DNA from: Chloroflexota bacterium
GTDB taxonomy: Bacteria; Chloroflexota; Dehalococcoidia; DSTF01; JACRBR01
Direction of reading: 5' to 3'
Assembly: GCA_016213125.1 (NCBI GenBank)
Contig: JACRBR010000076.1
Coordinates: 1 to 11,821, forward strand
DNA length: 11,821 nt
Positions within the stretch are counted from its first letter, which is position 1, and the number at the start of each line of letters is the position of its first letter. The position numbers were made by a program, and so were the translations under genes. The notes beneath the pieces are model-generated. The model made no database searches and was not told the origin of the DNA. It was given only the letters and a program-made list of their open reading frames with translations. Below, piece by piece: positions 6,526 to 11,821 of this stretch.

Positions 6526-6559
6526 ACGAGCGGCGGAAGAACTCTCTTCCGCCGCTCGT
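6526..6559 (+). terminator. 15-bp perfect hairpin after the cold-shock gene
   Basis: ACGAGCGGCGGAAGA (6526-6540) and TCTTCCGCCGCTCGT (6545-6559) are perfect complements around the 4-base loop ACTC. It is 55 bases past the Csp stop and 49 before the next gene, and is followed only by CGTTCACG, not a T-run. It is the strongest stem in the window and most likely a transcription terminator or 3' mRNA-stabilising structure, working on either strand. Confidence 0.65.
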
Positions 6560-6608
6560 CGTTCACGTCAACGGGCACCGGCCACATGTCAAATGAGACG
6601 GAGGGCGA

Positions 6609-6908
6609 ATGACGACGGCAAATCGCATCATCTCGATCGAAACCCACAGGGCTCCCCCCGCGTCTCACGAGGTCATCGTTGCCGTCTCTATCGGTGATGA
6701 ATCGGCGGCAGAAGACCGGCGCTGGACGGTGCGGTCCGTCCTGCAGGCCATGGACCGCGCCGAGCGCTTCTACAGCCAGGCCCCGAACGGGCGCCGCGCG
6801 AGAGTGCAACGATACACCTGCGGCGGCTGCCATCACGAGCACATCCGGACGCACACCGGCGACGTGGCCATCCACAACCTGACGAACCTCGCGCATACCA
6901 GCGCCTAA
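6609..6908 (+). CDS. Small DUF3892-like protein with C-x2-C-H-H-x-H cluster
   Basis: 99 residues of unknown function. The pattern RRWTVRSVLQAMDRAERFY, then RARVQRY, then HIRTHTGDVAIHNLTNL resembles the DUF3892 layout ('gW.wt...aI..i..g..fYv', 'a.V', 'YirT..dg...DNLl.L'). That match is from remembered family features and is only moderately sure. C71-G-G-C74-H75-H76-E-H78 could bind a metal such as zinc. No signal peptide or membrane segment, so cytoplasmic. GGAGGG (6600-6605) precedes the ATG by only 3 bases, closer than optimal, but no better in-frame start is seen. It follows the strong hairpin after csp and is convergent with the sensor kinase. Confidence 0.7.
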   Translation: MTTANRIISIETHRAPPASHEVIVAVSIGDESAAEDRRWTVRSVLQAMDRAERFYSQAPNGRRARVQRYTCGGCHHEHIRTHTGDVAIHNLTNLAHTSA

Positions 6909-7007
6909 CTCGCCGGCGTGCTCCACCCGGCCCCCATCTTGAGGTTGTGCGTCGTCAGCGCGCGTCGGTGGAACCAACGTGAGGCGCCGGGTCTGGCGTC
7001 ACAGGCA

Positions 7008-8003
7008 CTACAGCGTCACCGGCATGCGCACTCGAATCGTCGCGCCCTGGCCCGGCGCGCTCTCCACGTCGAAAACGCCACCGAGGCGCTGTGTTCGTAG
7101 GCGCATGTTCCGCAGGCCGCGGTGCGTCTCCGATAGCTCCACCGGGGCTGCGAAACCTACGCCATCGTCACGTATCTCGATGGTTACCGCATCCCGGTTC
7201 TCCGATACCCCCAGGGTGACCGTCGAGGCGCCCGAGTGCTTACGGACATTCGCAAGAGCCTCGCGAACAATGTGCAGGACCGCTGCCGCCCGGTCATCTC
7301 GCAGGCTTGGAGCGGTCGCGTGGAGCTCGGACTCGACATTCATCATCGTGATGGCACGGAACTCCTCGACCGTCAACGCCAGATCGTGGGCCAGGTTCCC
7401 CGAGTACCGCACAGACCGCAGATCAAAGATGTACGCCCTGATGTCCCCCGCCACCGCGCCGAGCTGCTCGATCGACGAGTCAATGCGCTTCCCGGCCTCG
7501 ACCGGATCGCTGATCAGGTTCGTGAGCGCCAGCTCCAACCCCAGCCCGACGGCGTAAATGCTCTGGATCGTCCCGTCGTGCAGGTCCATGGCGATGCGCT
7601 GGCGCTCCCGCTCCGTCTCAAGCTCATTGCGCATCTGGTTCCGCTCCGACAGGTCGCGAATGACGCTGGTGACGTACATCTGCGCGCCGCGGACGAGCGA
7701 ACTCAGACTGATCTCGACGGGAAACAGGCTGCCGTCTTTGCGGCGTCCCCACAGCTCTAATCCCACACCCATCGGCCGCGTGCCCGGCCTCCTCGCAAAA
7801 TCCCTGCGATGATGCTCATGGGTCGTGCGAAACTCATCCGGAACCAGAATGTTCACGGGCTGCCCCACGAGTTCCCCACGCTCGTAACCGAACATGGCCT
7901 CCGTTTGAGCATTGAGGAACTCAATCACTCCCTCGCGCGACACGATCACCACCGCGTCGGGCAGCGTCTCAACAACGGCGGGGAAGATAATCTCCGGCAG
8001 CAC
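7008..8003 (-). CDS. PAS-domain sensor histidine kinase (HisKA_3 / NarL-type)
   Basis: 331 residues from a GTG at 8001-8003. Residues about 8-118 are a PAS domain (LPDAVVIVSREGVIEFLNAQ, MFGYERGELVG, and the PAC-like RRKDGSLFPVEISLS). A coiled linker (SERNQMRNELETERERQR) leads to a HisKA_3 dimerisation helix with phospho-acceptor His142 in DLHDGTIQ. The ATPase domain has an N-box EALANVRKHS (Asn252), the G1 motif DDGVGF (279-284) and a G2-like GLRNMR (297-302). There are no transmembrane segments, so it is a soluble cytoplasmic sensor; nothing in the PAS region indicates haem or flavin binding. Such kinases pair with NarL/FixJ regulators, but none is encoded in the window. A GAGGA (10 bases upstream of the GTG) may serve as ribosome site. 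Transcribed from an AT-rich promoter region just upstream. Confidence 0.92.
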   Translation of the reverse strand: MLPEIIFPAVVETLPDAVVIVSREGVIEFLNAQTEAMFGYERGELVGQPVNILVPDEFRTTHEHHRRDFARRPGTRPMGVGLELWGRRKDGSLFPVEISLSSLVRGAQMYVTSVIRDLSERNQMRNELETERERQRIAMDLHDGTIQSIYAVGLGLELALTNLISDPVEAGKRIDSSIEQLGAVAGDIRAYIFDLRSVRYSGNLAHDLALTVEEFRAITMMNVESELHATAPSLRDDRAAAVLHIVREALANVRKHSGASTVTLGVSENRDAVTIEIRDDGVGFAAPVELSETHRGLRNMRLRTQRLGGVFDVESAPGQGATIRVRMPVTL

Positions 8004-8037
8004 GGCGGCTCTGTCCTCGGCGCGCGAATTTTCGGTA

Positions 8038-8079
8038 GTTATAACTTACTATACTCTCTGGCTGCGGCGTCGCCGTCAA
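8038..8079 (-). promoter_or_regulatory. Candidate promoter of the sensor kinase gene
   Basis: This is the most AT-rich spot in the window. On the - strand, TTGACG (8074-8079) resembles a -35. TATAGT (8048-8053) is a strong -10-like hexamer but 20 bp away; GAGTAT (8051-8056) gives the ideal 17-bp spacing with a poorer match. The palindrome GTTATAAC (8038-8045) lies at the expected start of transcription and could be an operator half. On the + strand TATACT (8050-8055) also looks like a -10, but no + gene follows. Confidence 0.45.
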
Positions 8080-8198
8080 GGCCCGGAGCGGTCTCGCTCC
8101 CACCCACCGGAACGAGCGACAGCAGGAAAGCTCCTCGTACAGTCGAAACAGCGAGTGGCCGAAGAACCCATCTTCCGCCACTTTTCGTTCGCTTCATC

Positions 8199-8223
8199 GA
8201 GCAGCCGCCTGAAGCGGTCGCTC
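8199..8223 (-). terminator. Weak hairpin after the cupredoxin gene
   Basis: GAGCAGCCGC (8199-8208) pairs with GCGGTCGCTC (8214-8223) across a 5-base loop, with one mismatch and one G-T pair. It sits about 17 bases past the cupredoxin stop on the - strand, without a T-run. Possible terminator. Apart from this and the kinase promoter, the 8004-8239 gap shows nothing recognisable. Confidence 0.3.
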
Positions 8224-8239
8224 CTGCAGGGGCTTCTGC

Positions 8240-8767
8240 TTACTTCGCCGCGGGCAGCACCACAAGCTGCGCCGTCATGTTCGGCGGGTGTGTCTTGCAC
8301 ACCAGGGTGTACACGCCCGGCGCGCCGGCCGTAAACGTCACCGTCGTCACCTCGCCGCGCTTCACCGTGAACTGCTGGTCGTGCCCCTCCAGCTCCGATT
8401 CGTGCTTCGCTCCGTTGATCCCCACGATCTGCAGCGTCACCTGGTCCCCCTCCACCGCGGTGAAGGAAGCCGGCGCCCACGCGTACGATTCCACCTCCCA
8501 CTTCGGCGGATCGCCCGTCGGATCCTTCAGGACGTAACCGCCGCCCTCCGGCAGCTTCGCCGTCGGCAGCGGCTCCTTCGAGACCTCGGCGGAGCCCTTG
8601 TACTCCATCGCCGTCAGGTAGATTGTCTTGGCGCCCCCCGGGACGCCACCGGTGCTCGAGGCCGCGCTGTCATCACCGCAGCTCGCTGACAGCAGCGCCA
8701 GCGTCGCGCCTGCCAGTCCCAGCGCCAACGCGGGCACTGCTCGCCGTAACATCCGTCGTGCATGCAT
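8240..8767 (-). CDS. Cupredoxin-domain lipoprotein (type 1 copper)
   Basis: 175 residues from ATG 8765-8767, chosen because GGAGG (8773-8777) is 5 bases upstream and a signal sequence begins there; the open frame runs a further 58 codons upstream but that stretch looks non-coding. The N-terminus is RR-rich, then hydrophobic, ending in the lipobox LSASC with Cys30 as the lipid anchor. The C-terminal half is a cupredoxin fold (SFTAVEGDQVTLQIVGING...FTVKRGEVTTVTFTA...GVYTLVCKTHPPNM). Likely copper ligands are His122 (or His129), Cys157, His160 and Met164. The loop C-x2-H-x3-M is one residue shorter than plastocyanin's C-x2-H-x4-M, as in many membrane-anchored 'CxxHPPNM' proteins. It probably transfers electrons or handles copper on the outer face of the membrane. 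The partner is unknown. Divergent from the AMIN-like lipoprotein. Confidence 0.88.
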   Translation of the reverse strand: MHARRMLRRAVPALALGLAGATLALLSASCGDDSAASSTGGVPGGAKTIYLTAMEYKGSAEVSKEPLPTAKLPEGGGYVLKDPTGDPPKWEVESYAWAPASFTAVEGDQVTLQIVGINGAKHESELEGHDQQFTVKRGEVTTVTFTAGAPGVYTLVCKTHPPNMTAQLVVLPAAK

Positions 8768-9104
8768 GGAATCCTCCCCTGCTCCGTTCTTCGGGATGGA
8801 CGATCGATCAGACGCCGTGAGTCTGATTCGGACTGGCCGCGCGCCCTCGCCGGCACGGCCAATCACCATCCGCTCATCCTGAGTTTCGGAGCACCGTAGG
8901 AGGCGCATGGGGCCAATGTGCCCGCCAACCCGCCGGTCCATTTGACCTGAATAGATCAGACTAAAGTCGATGATGCCTTACGGCACCACGGCGATGTCCG
9001 TGCAACCAGGCCTTCAAACTACGTCCCTACAGGTGCTGGCACCTGCCCGCGAGCATCAGTGCGGGCGCGTACAATGTTGAAACGGCTAGAAGCGGGGGAC
9101 AAAG
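8768..9104. promoter_or_regulatory. 337-bp divergent intergenic region with repeated ATCAGAC motifs
   Basis: This region separates the cupredoxin (-) and AMIN-like lipoprotein (+) genes. ATCAGAC (8807-8813) and GTCTGAT (8821-8827) form a perfect 7-bp inverted repeat with a 7-base spacer, 40 bases upstream of the cupredoxin start. ATCAGAC recurs at 8955-8961, within GATCAGAC shared by both sites. TTGACC (8942-8947) and TAAAGT (8962-8967) resemble + strand promoter hexamers but are only 14 bp apart. No gene or RNA was recognised here. The motifs are seen; a regulator binding them is inferred. Confidence 0.4.
9030..9075 (+). promoter_or_regulatory. Palindromic operator candidate and -10 of the AMIN-like lipoprotein gene
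   Basis: CAGGTGC (9030-9036), TG, GCACCTG (9039-9045) is a perfect 7-bp inverted repeat with a 2-base centre. TACAAT (9070-9075) is a strong -10 with transcription expected near 9082, about 23 bases before the ATG. No -35 consensus is present at the right distance. The palindrome would cover about -52 to -37, a typical activator position. A further stem CCCGC (9046-9050) / GCGGG (9061-9065) lies between them. Confidence 0.5.
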
Positions 9105-9704
9105 ATGCGCGCACTGGCGATGGTCACGGTATGCGTTGCGCTACTCGCAGCGTGCGGCGGCGACGACGATAACCCCACACCAACCTCGACGGCCGCCCCG
9201 CCGGCGACATCCACCGCAATACCCCCGGCGCCATCACCCGCAGCGACCGCGGTCATCTCCTGTCCACCGGTACAGACGACGGGTCTCGCACAACTCCTGG
9301 TCAGCTCCGCGCCACAGGGCGGCGAGATCACGTTGGACGACGTGAGCGTCGCCACGTTCCCATGCTTCGACCGCATCACGTTCCAGTGGCAGGAGTCGAA
9401 CTACCCTGGATTTCAGATCAGGTACGTCACCGGCTGGACTGCCTGCGGCTCGGGAAACCCCGTGACCACTGCGGGATCCGCCCAGATCGCCGTCACGCTC
9501 GATCCTGCCGTCGCGCACGACCAGAACGGCAACGTCACCGTGCCAAGCCTCAACCTCGCGCCCGCCTATCCCTCGATCCAGGAAGCGCGCCAGACCTGCG
9601 ACTTCGAGGGCGAAGTGAGCTGGGTCATCGGCACCGAGCTGCGCTTCTTCACCGTGGACTATCTCGCAGCCCCGACGCGTCTCGTCATCGACGTCTACCA
9701 CTAG
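9105..9704 (+). CDS. AMIN-like domain lipoprotein
   Basis: 199 residues; ATG at 9105 with GGGGGA at 9094-9099 (5-base spacing). The signal peptide MRALAMVTVCVALLAAC has lipobox LAAC with Cys17 as the lipidated residue. Residues 23-50 are a Pro/Thr/Ala/Ser-rich linker lifting the domain off the membrane. Residues about 55-199 match the AMIN-like domain of actinobacterial and related lipoproteins (FDRITFQW, PGFQIRYV, AQIAVTLDPAVAHD, CDFEGEVSWVIG, PTRLVIDVYH). AMIN domains in other proteins target envelope and peptidoglycan structures, but the role of this variant is not established. Cys53, Cys87, Cys114 and Cys165 could form disulfides outside the cell. It converges on the molybdoenzyme gene, leaving only 30 bp between stops. 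Confidence 0.82.
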   Translation: MRALAMVTVCVALLAACGGDDDNPTPTSTAAPPATSTAIPPAPSPAATAVISCPPVQTTGLAQLLVSSAPQGGEITLDDVSVATFPCFDRITFQWQESNYPGFQIRYVTGWTACGSGNPVTTAGSAQIAVTLDPAVAHDQNGNVTVPSLNLAPAYPSIQEARQTCDFEGEVSWVIGTELRFFTVDYLAAPTRLVIDVYH

Positions 9705-9734
9705 CCGCGCCCGCGTCGCGACATCTCGAGGCTT

Positions 9735-11821
9735 TTACGAAACCCGAACAGCCTTCTTCCGCTTCGCCGCGGGCGCAGCCCCGTTGAGCTTCGCGACGTC
9801 CACCCGCACCGCGCGGTCCACCGGCGTCGGCTGCCACTGGATCGGCCAGTACCGCAGGTGGCCGTAACCTCCCGCCATGTGCAGCCACTTCACCATCCCC
9901 GGCTCCACGTCCATCGGCCCCCTCCACTCCCGGAATTGGTACGGCTCCCAGCCGTTGTAGCAGATCACCTGCCCCGGCATCACGGAAGGCGAGAGCTTCA
10001 CCGCCACCAGGAAGTCGCCCACGTCGTTGTGCACCCGCACCTCCTCCCCGTCCTCGATCCCCCGCGCCGCCGCCTCGCGCGTGTTCATCACCAGGTGCGG
10101 CCGTCCCCGGTGCGTCTGCAGCAGCATCCGGTTGGTGATGTTCATGGAGTGCACGCTCCACCGGTTGTGCCCAGACGTCATGACGAACGGGTAGTCGCCG
10201 CCCATTTTCGGGTTCTCCTTGTGGACGGGAAACTCCTCGCCCGCCTCCAGGAACCACGGGTGGTCGATGTAGAACTGCGCGCGGCGCGTCAGCGTGGGGT
10301 ACGGCTGGCCCTTGTCCGTATGGCGCTGCAACGACGTGTAGGGCTTGCCCGGCTCCGCGTCCGTCGCCTGGTTCAGCGTGAATACGTTTTCCCCGGCTCG
10401 CGTGAAGTCCGCGTGGCCCTTCTTGCGCATCGTCTTCAGGTTCTCACCCTTCTTCATCATCCCCGCTTCTGCCGTATCCCGCACCCACTCATCCACCAGT
10501 TCGTCCGCGCTCTCGATGCCCAGCGTCATCGCCTGGTACAGGTTGTCCAGCCGGTGCGTCCGCCCCGCGCTGTCCGCATACTCGACCAGCCCGCGCGCCT
10601 TGGCACCGTCCTCCACCTTCTGCGCCAGCTTCCGGAAGATGTCCCATTCGCTCAGCGACTCGCCCTGCGGCGTCGCCGCGTTGTCCGAGAACTTGAGCTG
10701 GAGCATCGCCGCGCTCGCCATGTGGAAGTTCGGCTTCTCGTAGTGCTGTGATGCCGGCAGTACGTAGTCGGAGTAGCGGCCTGTCGTGCTCATCCTCCAG
10801 TCGACGCTGACGATGAGCTTGAGCTTGGGCCACAGGTGCTCCAGCAGGTGCGTCCGCCCGCCCCGCTGCCTCCGCAGCATGTTCCCGCCCACTTCGAACA
10901 GCACGCGCGGCGGCTTGTCCGGGTCGGGCTTCACCACGCCTTCCCACCAGCCGCTGTCCATGGCTTCGTTCAGGTACTCGTCGAAGCTCCGCCGCATCGT
11001 GGGATCGCCCCACTCGGGGTTGTTCCAGCGCTCCCGGTACCCGCAGTGGTGGTACCAGAAGAACGCCGGCGGGACCATGCCCGTCATCCCCAGCCGCGCC
11101 GCGTTTACCATCCCGTCGATCGCCGCGATCTCCGGCGAGTCGCTCGTGCCCTGCCCCGCCATCATCTCCACCAGCTGCGCCCGCATCGCCAGCACGCGGC
11201 GTGTCTCTTCAAGGCCGGTGCGCTGCTTTTGCGAGAAGATCCCCTGCCCCTCCAGACCGCTGCCGGGCGACCAGCTGCTGATGCCGGAGCCCAGCCGCCC
11301 CCAGTTCGACGTCAGTCCCAGCAGCAACAGCATCGCCCGCTGGATCAGGTCGCCGTGATAGTACTTGCACAGGTTCATCCCCATGTAGATCGCCGTCCGC
11401 TTGCTCGCCACCTTGCGCGCCAGCGACCGGATCACCTTCGGGTTCACCCCGCACGCCGCCGCGGCCTTCTCAAGCGTGTAATCACGGTTCAGCAGCTCCC
11501 GAAGCACCGCGAATCCCGGCGTCACCTCCACCCGCGTTCCATCGCGCAGCAACACCGCGCGGCGCCGCCCGTCCAGCGCCGGCTTCACCTTCCCCCAGCG
11601 CAGCGTGGACTTGGGCGCCTTCGCGATGCCCCGCGTCACCGTGTCCCAGGCGTAGAACTGCTCGTCGGACCCGCCATCGACCACGTCCGACTCGCGCAGG
11701 AAGCGCTTCGTGTCCATGCGGACCAGCAGCGGCAGGTCCGTCTGCCCTGTGACGAACTGCTCGCTGAACAGCCCCTCCTCGATGATCGTCCGGCACAGCC
11801 CCAGCGCCAGCGCCGCGTCCG
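9735..11821 (-). CDS. Second type II DMSO reductase-family molybdopterin oxidoreductase, C-terminal 694 residues (5' end outside window)
   Basis: The frame stays open from the right edge to TAA at 9735-9737. The ATG at 11717 is internal: the 34 codons before it align with residues 251-284 of the first molybdoenzyme (QTDLPLLVR is identical in both). Shared blocks include CKYYHGDL/AKYYHGDL, SNWGRLGSG/GNWGKKGTG, YPTLTRRAQFYIDHPWF (identical), TSGHNRWSVHSMN, NGWEPYQ and VEPGMVKWLH. These mark a Mo-bisMGD catalytic subunit of the EbdA/SerA/DdhA/NarG group. The [4Fe-4S] ligands and the Mo-ligating Asp lie outside the window. The two paralogues differ most where gene 2 has KSTLRWGKVKPALDGRRRAV and ISSWSPGSGLEGQGIFSQ, and at its basic end AAPAAKRKKAVRVS. 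Different substrates are likely. Any beta subunit would have to lie beyond the window, because the downstream neighbour is a convergent lipoprotein gene. Confidence 0.92.
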   Translation of the reverse strand, partial: DAALALGLCRTIIEEGLFSEQFVTGQTDLPLLVRMDTKRFLRESDVVDGGSDEQFYAWDTVTRGIAKAPKSTLRWGKVKPALDGRRRAVLLRDGTRVEVTPGFAVLRELLNRDYTLEKAAAACGVNPKVIRSLARKVASKRTAIYMGMNLCKYYHGDLIQRAMLLLLGLTSNWGRLGSGISSWSPGSGLEGQGIFSQKQRTGLEETRRVLAMRAQLVEMMAGQGTSDSPEIAAIDGMVNAARLGMTGMVPPAFFWYHHCGYRERWNNPEWGDPTMRRSFDEYLNEAMDSGWWEGVVKPDPDKPPRVLFEVGGNMLRRQRGGRTHLLEHLWPKLKLIVSVDWRMSTTGRYSDYVLPASQHYEKPNFHMASAAMLQLKFSDNAATPQGESLSEWDIFRKLAQKVEDGAKARGLVEYADSAGRTHRLDNLYQAMTLGIESADELVDEWVRDTAEAGMMKKGENLKTMRKKGHADFTRAGENVFTLNQATDAEPGKPYTSLQRHTDKGQPYPTLTRRAQFYIDHPWFLEAGEEFPVHKENPKMGGDYPFVMTSGHNRWSVHSMNITNRMLLQTHRGRPHLVMNTREAAARGIEDGEEVRVHNDVGDFLVAVKLSPSVMPGQVICYNGWEPYQFREWRGPMDVEPGMVKWLHMAGGYGHLRYWPIQWQPTPVDRAVRVDVAKLNGAAPAAKRKKAVRVS

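Noticed and set aside
6819..6833. CGGCH in the DUF3892-like protein as a c-type haem attachment motif
   Set aside because: The protein has no export signal, so haem attachment by the periplasmic system is not expected; a metal-binding Cys/His cluster or chance is more likely.
8768..8941. 58-residue N-terminal extension of the cupredoxin gene
   Set aside because: It would bury the signal peptide and lipobox; a good GGAGG precedes ATG 8767, and the extension overlaps the inverted repeats of the promoter region.
11715..11717. ATG at 11717 as the start of the second molybdoenzyme
   Set aside because: The frame continues to the window edge, and the upstream codons align with the interior of the first paralogue, so the ATG is internal.
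1..11821. CRISPR array, insertion sequence or phage module
   Set aside because: No regularly spaced repeats, transposase, integrase, terminal inverted repeats or phage structural genes were seen on either strand.

Overview
The window is GC-rich (roughly two thirds G+C by eye) and gene-dense. It looks like a bacterial chromosome segment, most probably from a Chloroflexota-type lineage. That guess rests on the Pro/Ala/Arg-rich coding, a secreted serine hydrolase carrying Ca-binding type-3 and dockerin-like repeats, an AMIN-like lipoprotein, and two large related molybdopterin oxidoreductases. It is an inference from gene content, not a marker-based assignment.

Layout. (1) 1-420: the C-terminal half of a TetR/BetI-type repressor, cut by the left edge. 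(2) 535-3692, + strand: a two-gene unit in which an ArsR/SmtB repressor overlaps by 4 bp (ATGA) a 925-residue catalytic subunit of the type II DMSO reductase family (EbdA/DdhA/SerA/NarG-like). The ArsR has Cys-Cys-x5-Cys near its C-terminus, the spacing of the arsenite site described for Acidithiobacillus ferrooxidans ArsR. A 9-bp-arm inverted repeat lies over its start region. (3) 3810-4100, - strand: a dodecin with a Lys/Arg/Ala tail. (4) 4299-6017, +: a secreted class C beta-lactamase-like hydrolase with Ca-binding repeats. (5) 6255-6470, +: a cold-shock protein, followed by a 15-bp perfect hairpin. (6) 6609-6908, +: a small DUF3892-like protein. (7) 7008-8003, -: a PAS/HisKA_3 sensor kinase with no response regulator beside it. 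(8) 8240-8767, -: a cupredoxin lipoprotein. (9) 9105-9704, +: an AMIN-like lipoprotein, divergent from the cupredoxin across a 337-bp region rich in inverted repeats. (10) 9735-11821, -: a second type II molybdopterin oxidoreductase subunit, cut by the right edge.

How they may work together. The two molybdoenzyme paralogues point inward at the ends of the window. Neither has an iron-sulfur beta subunit, haem gamma subunit or chaperone gene visible beside it, and the complete one has no Tat signal. The most interesting unit is ArsR plus molybdoenzyme: the sensor cysteines, operator-like repeat and translational coupling suggest a metalloid-inducible (arsenite- or antimonite-like) molybdenum oxidoreductase outside the known ArrA/AioA/ArxA arsenic enzymes. 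The substrate cannot be read from the sequence. The genes between look like independent single-gene units for stress, signalling and envelope functions.
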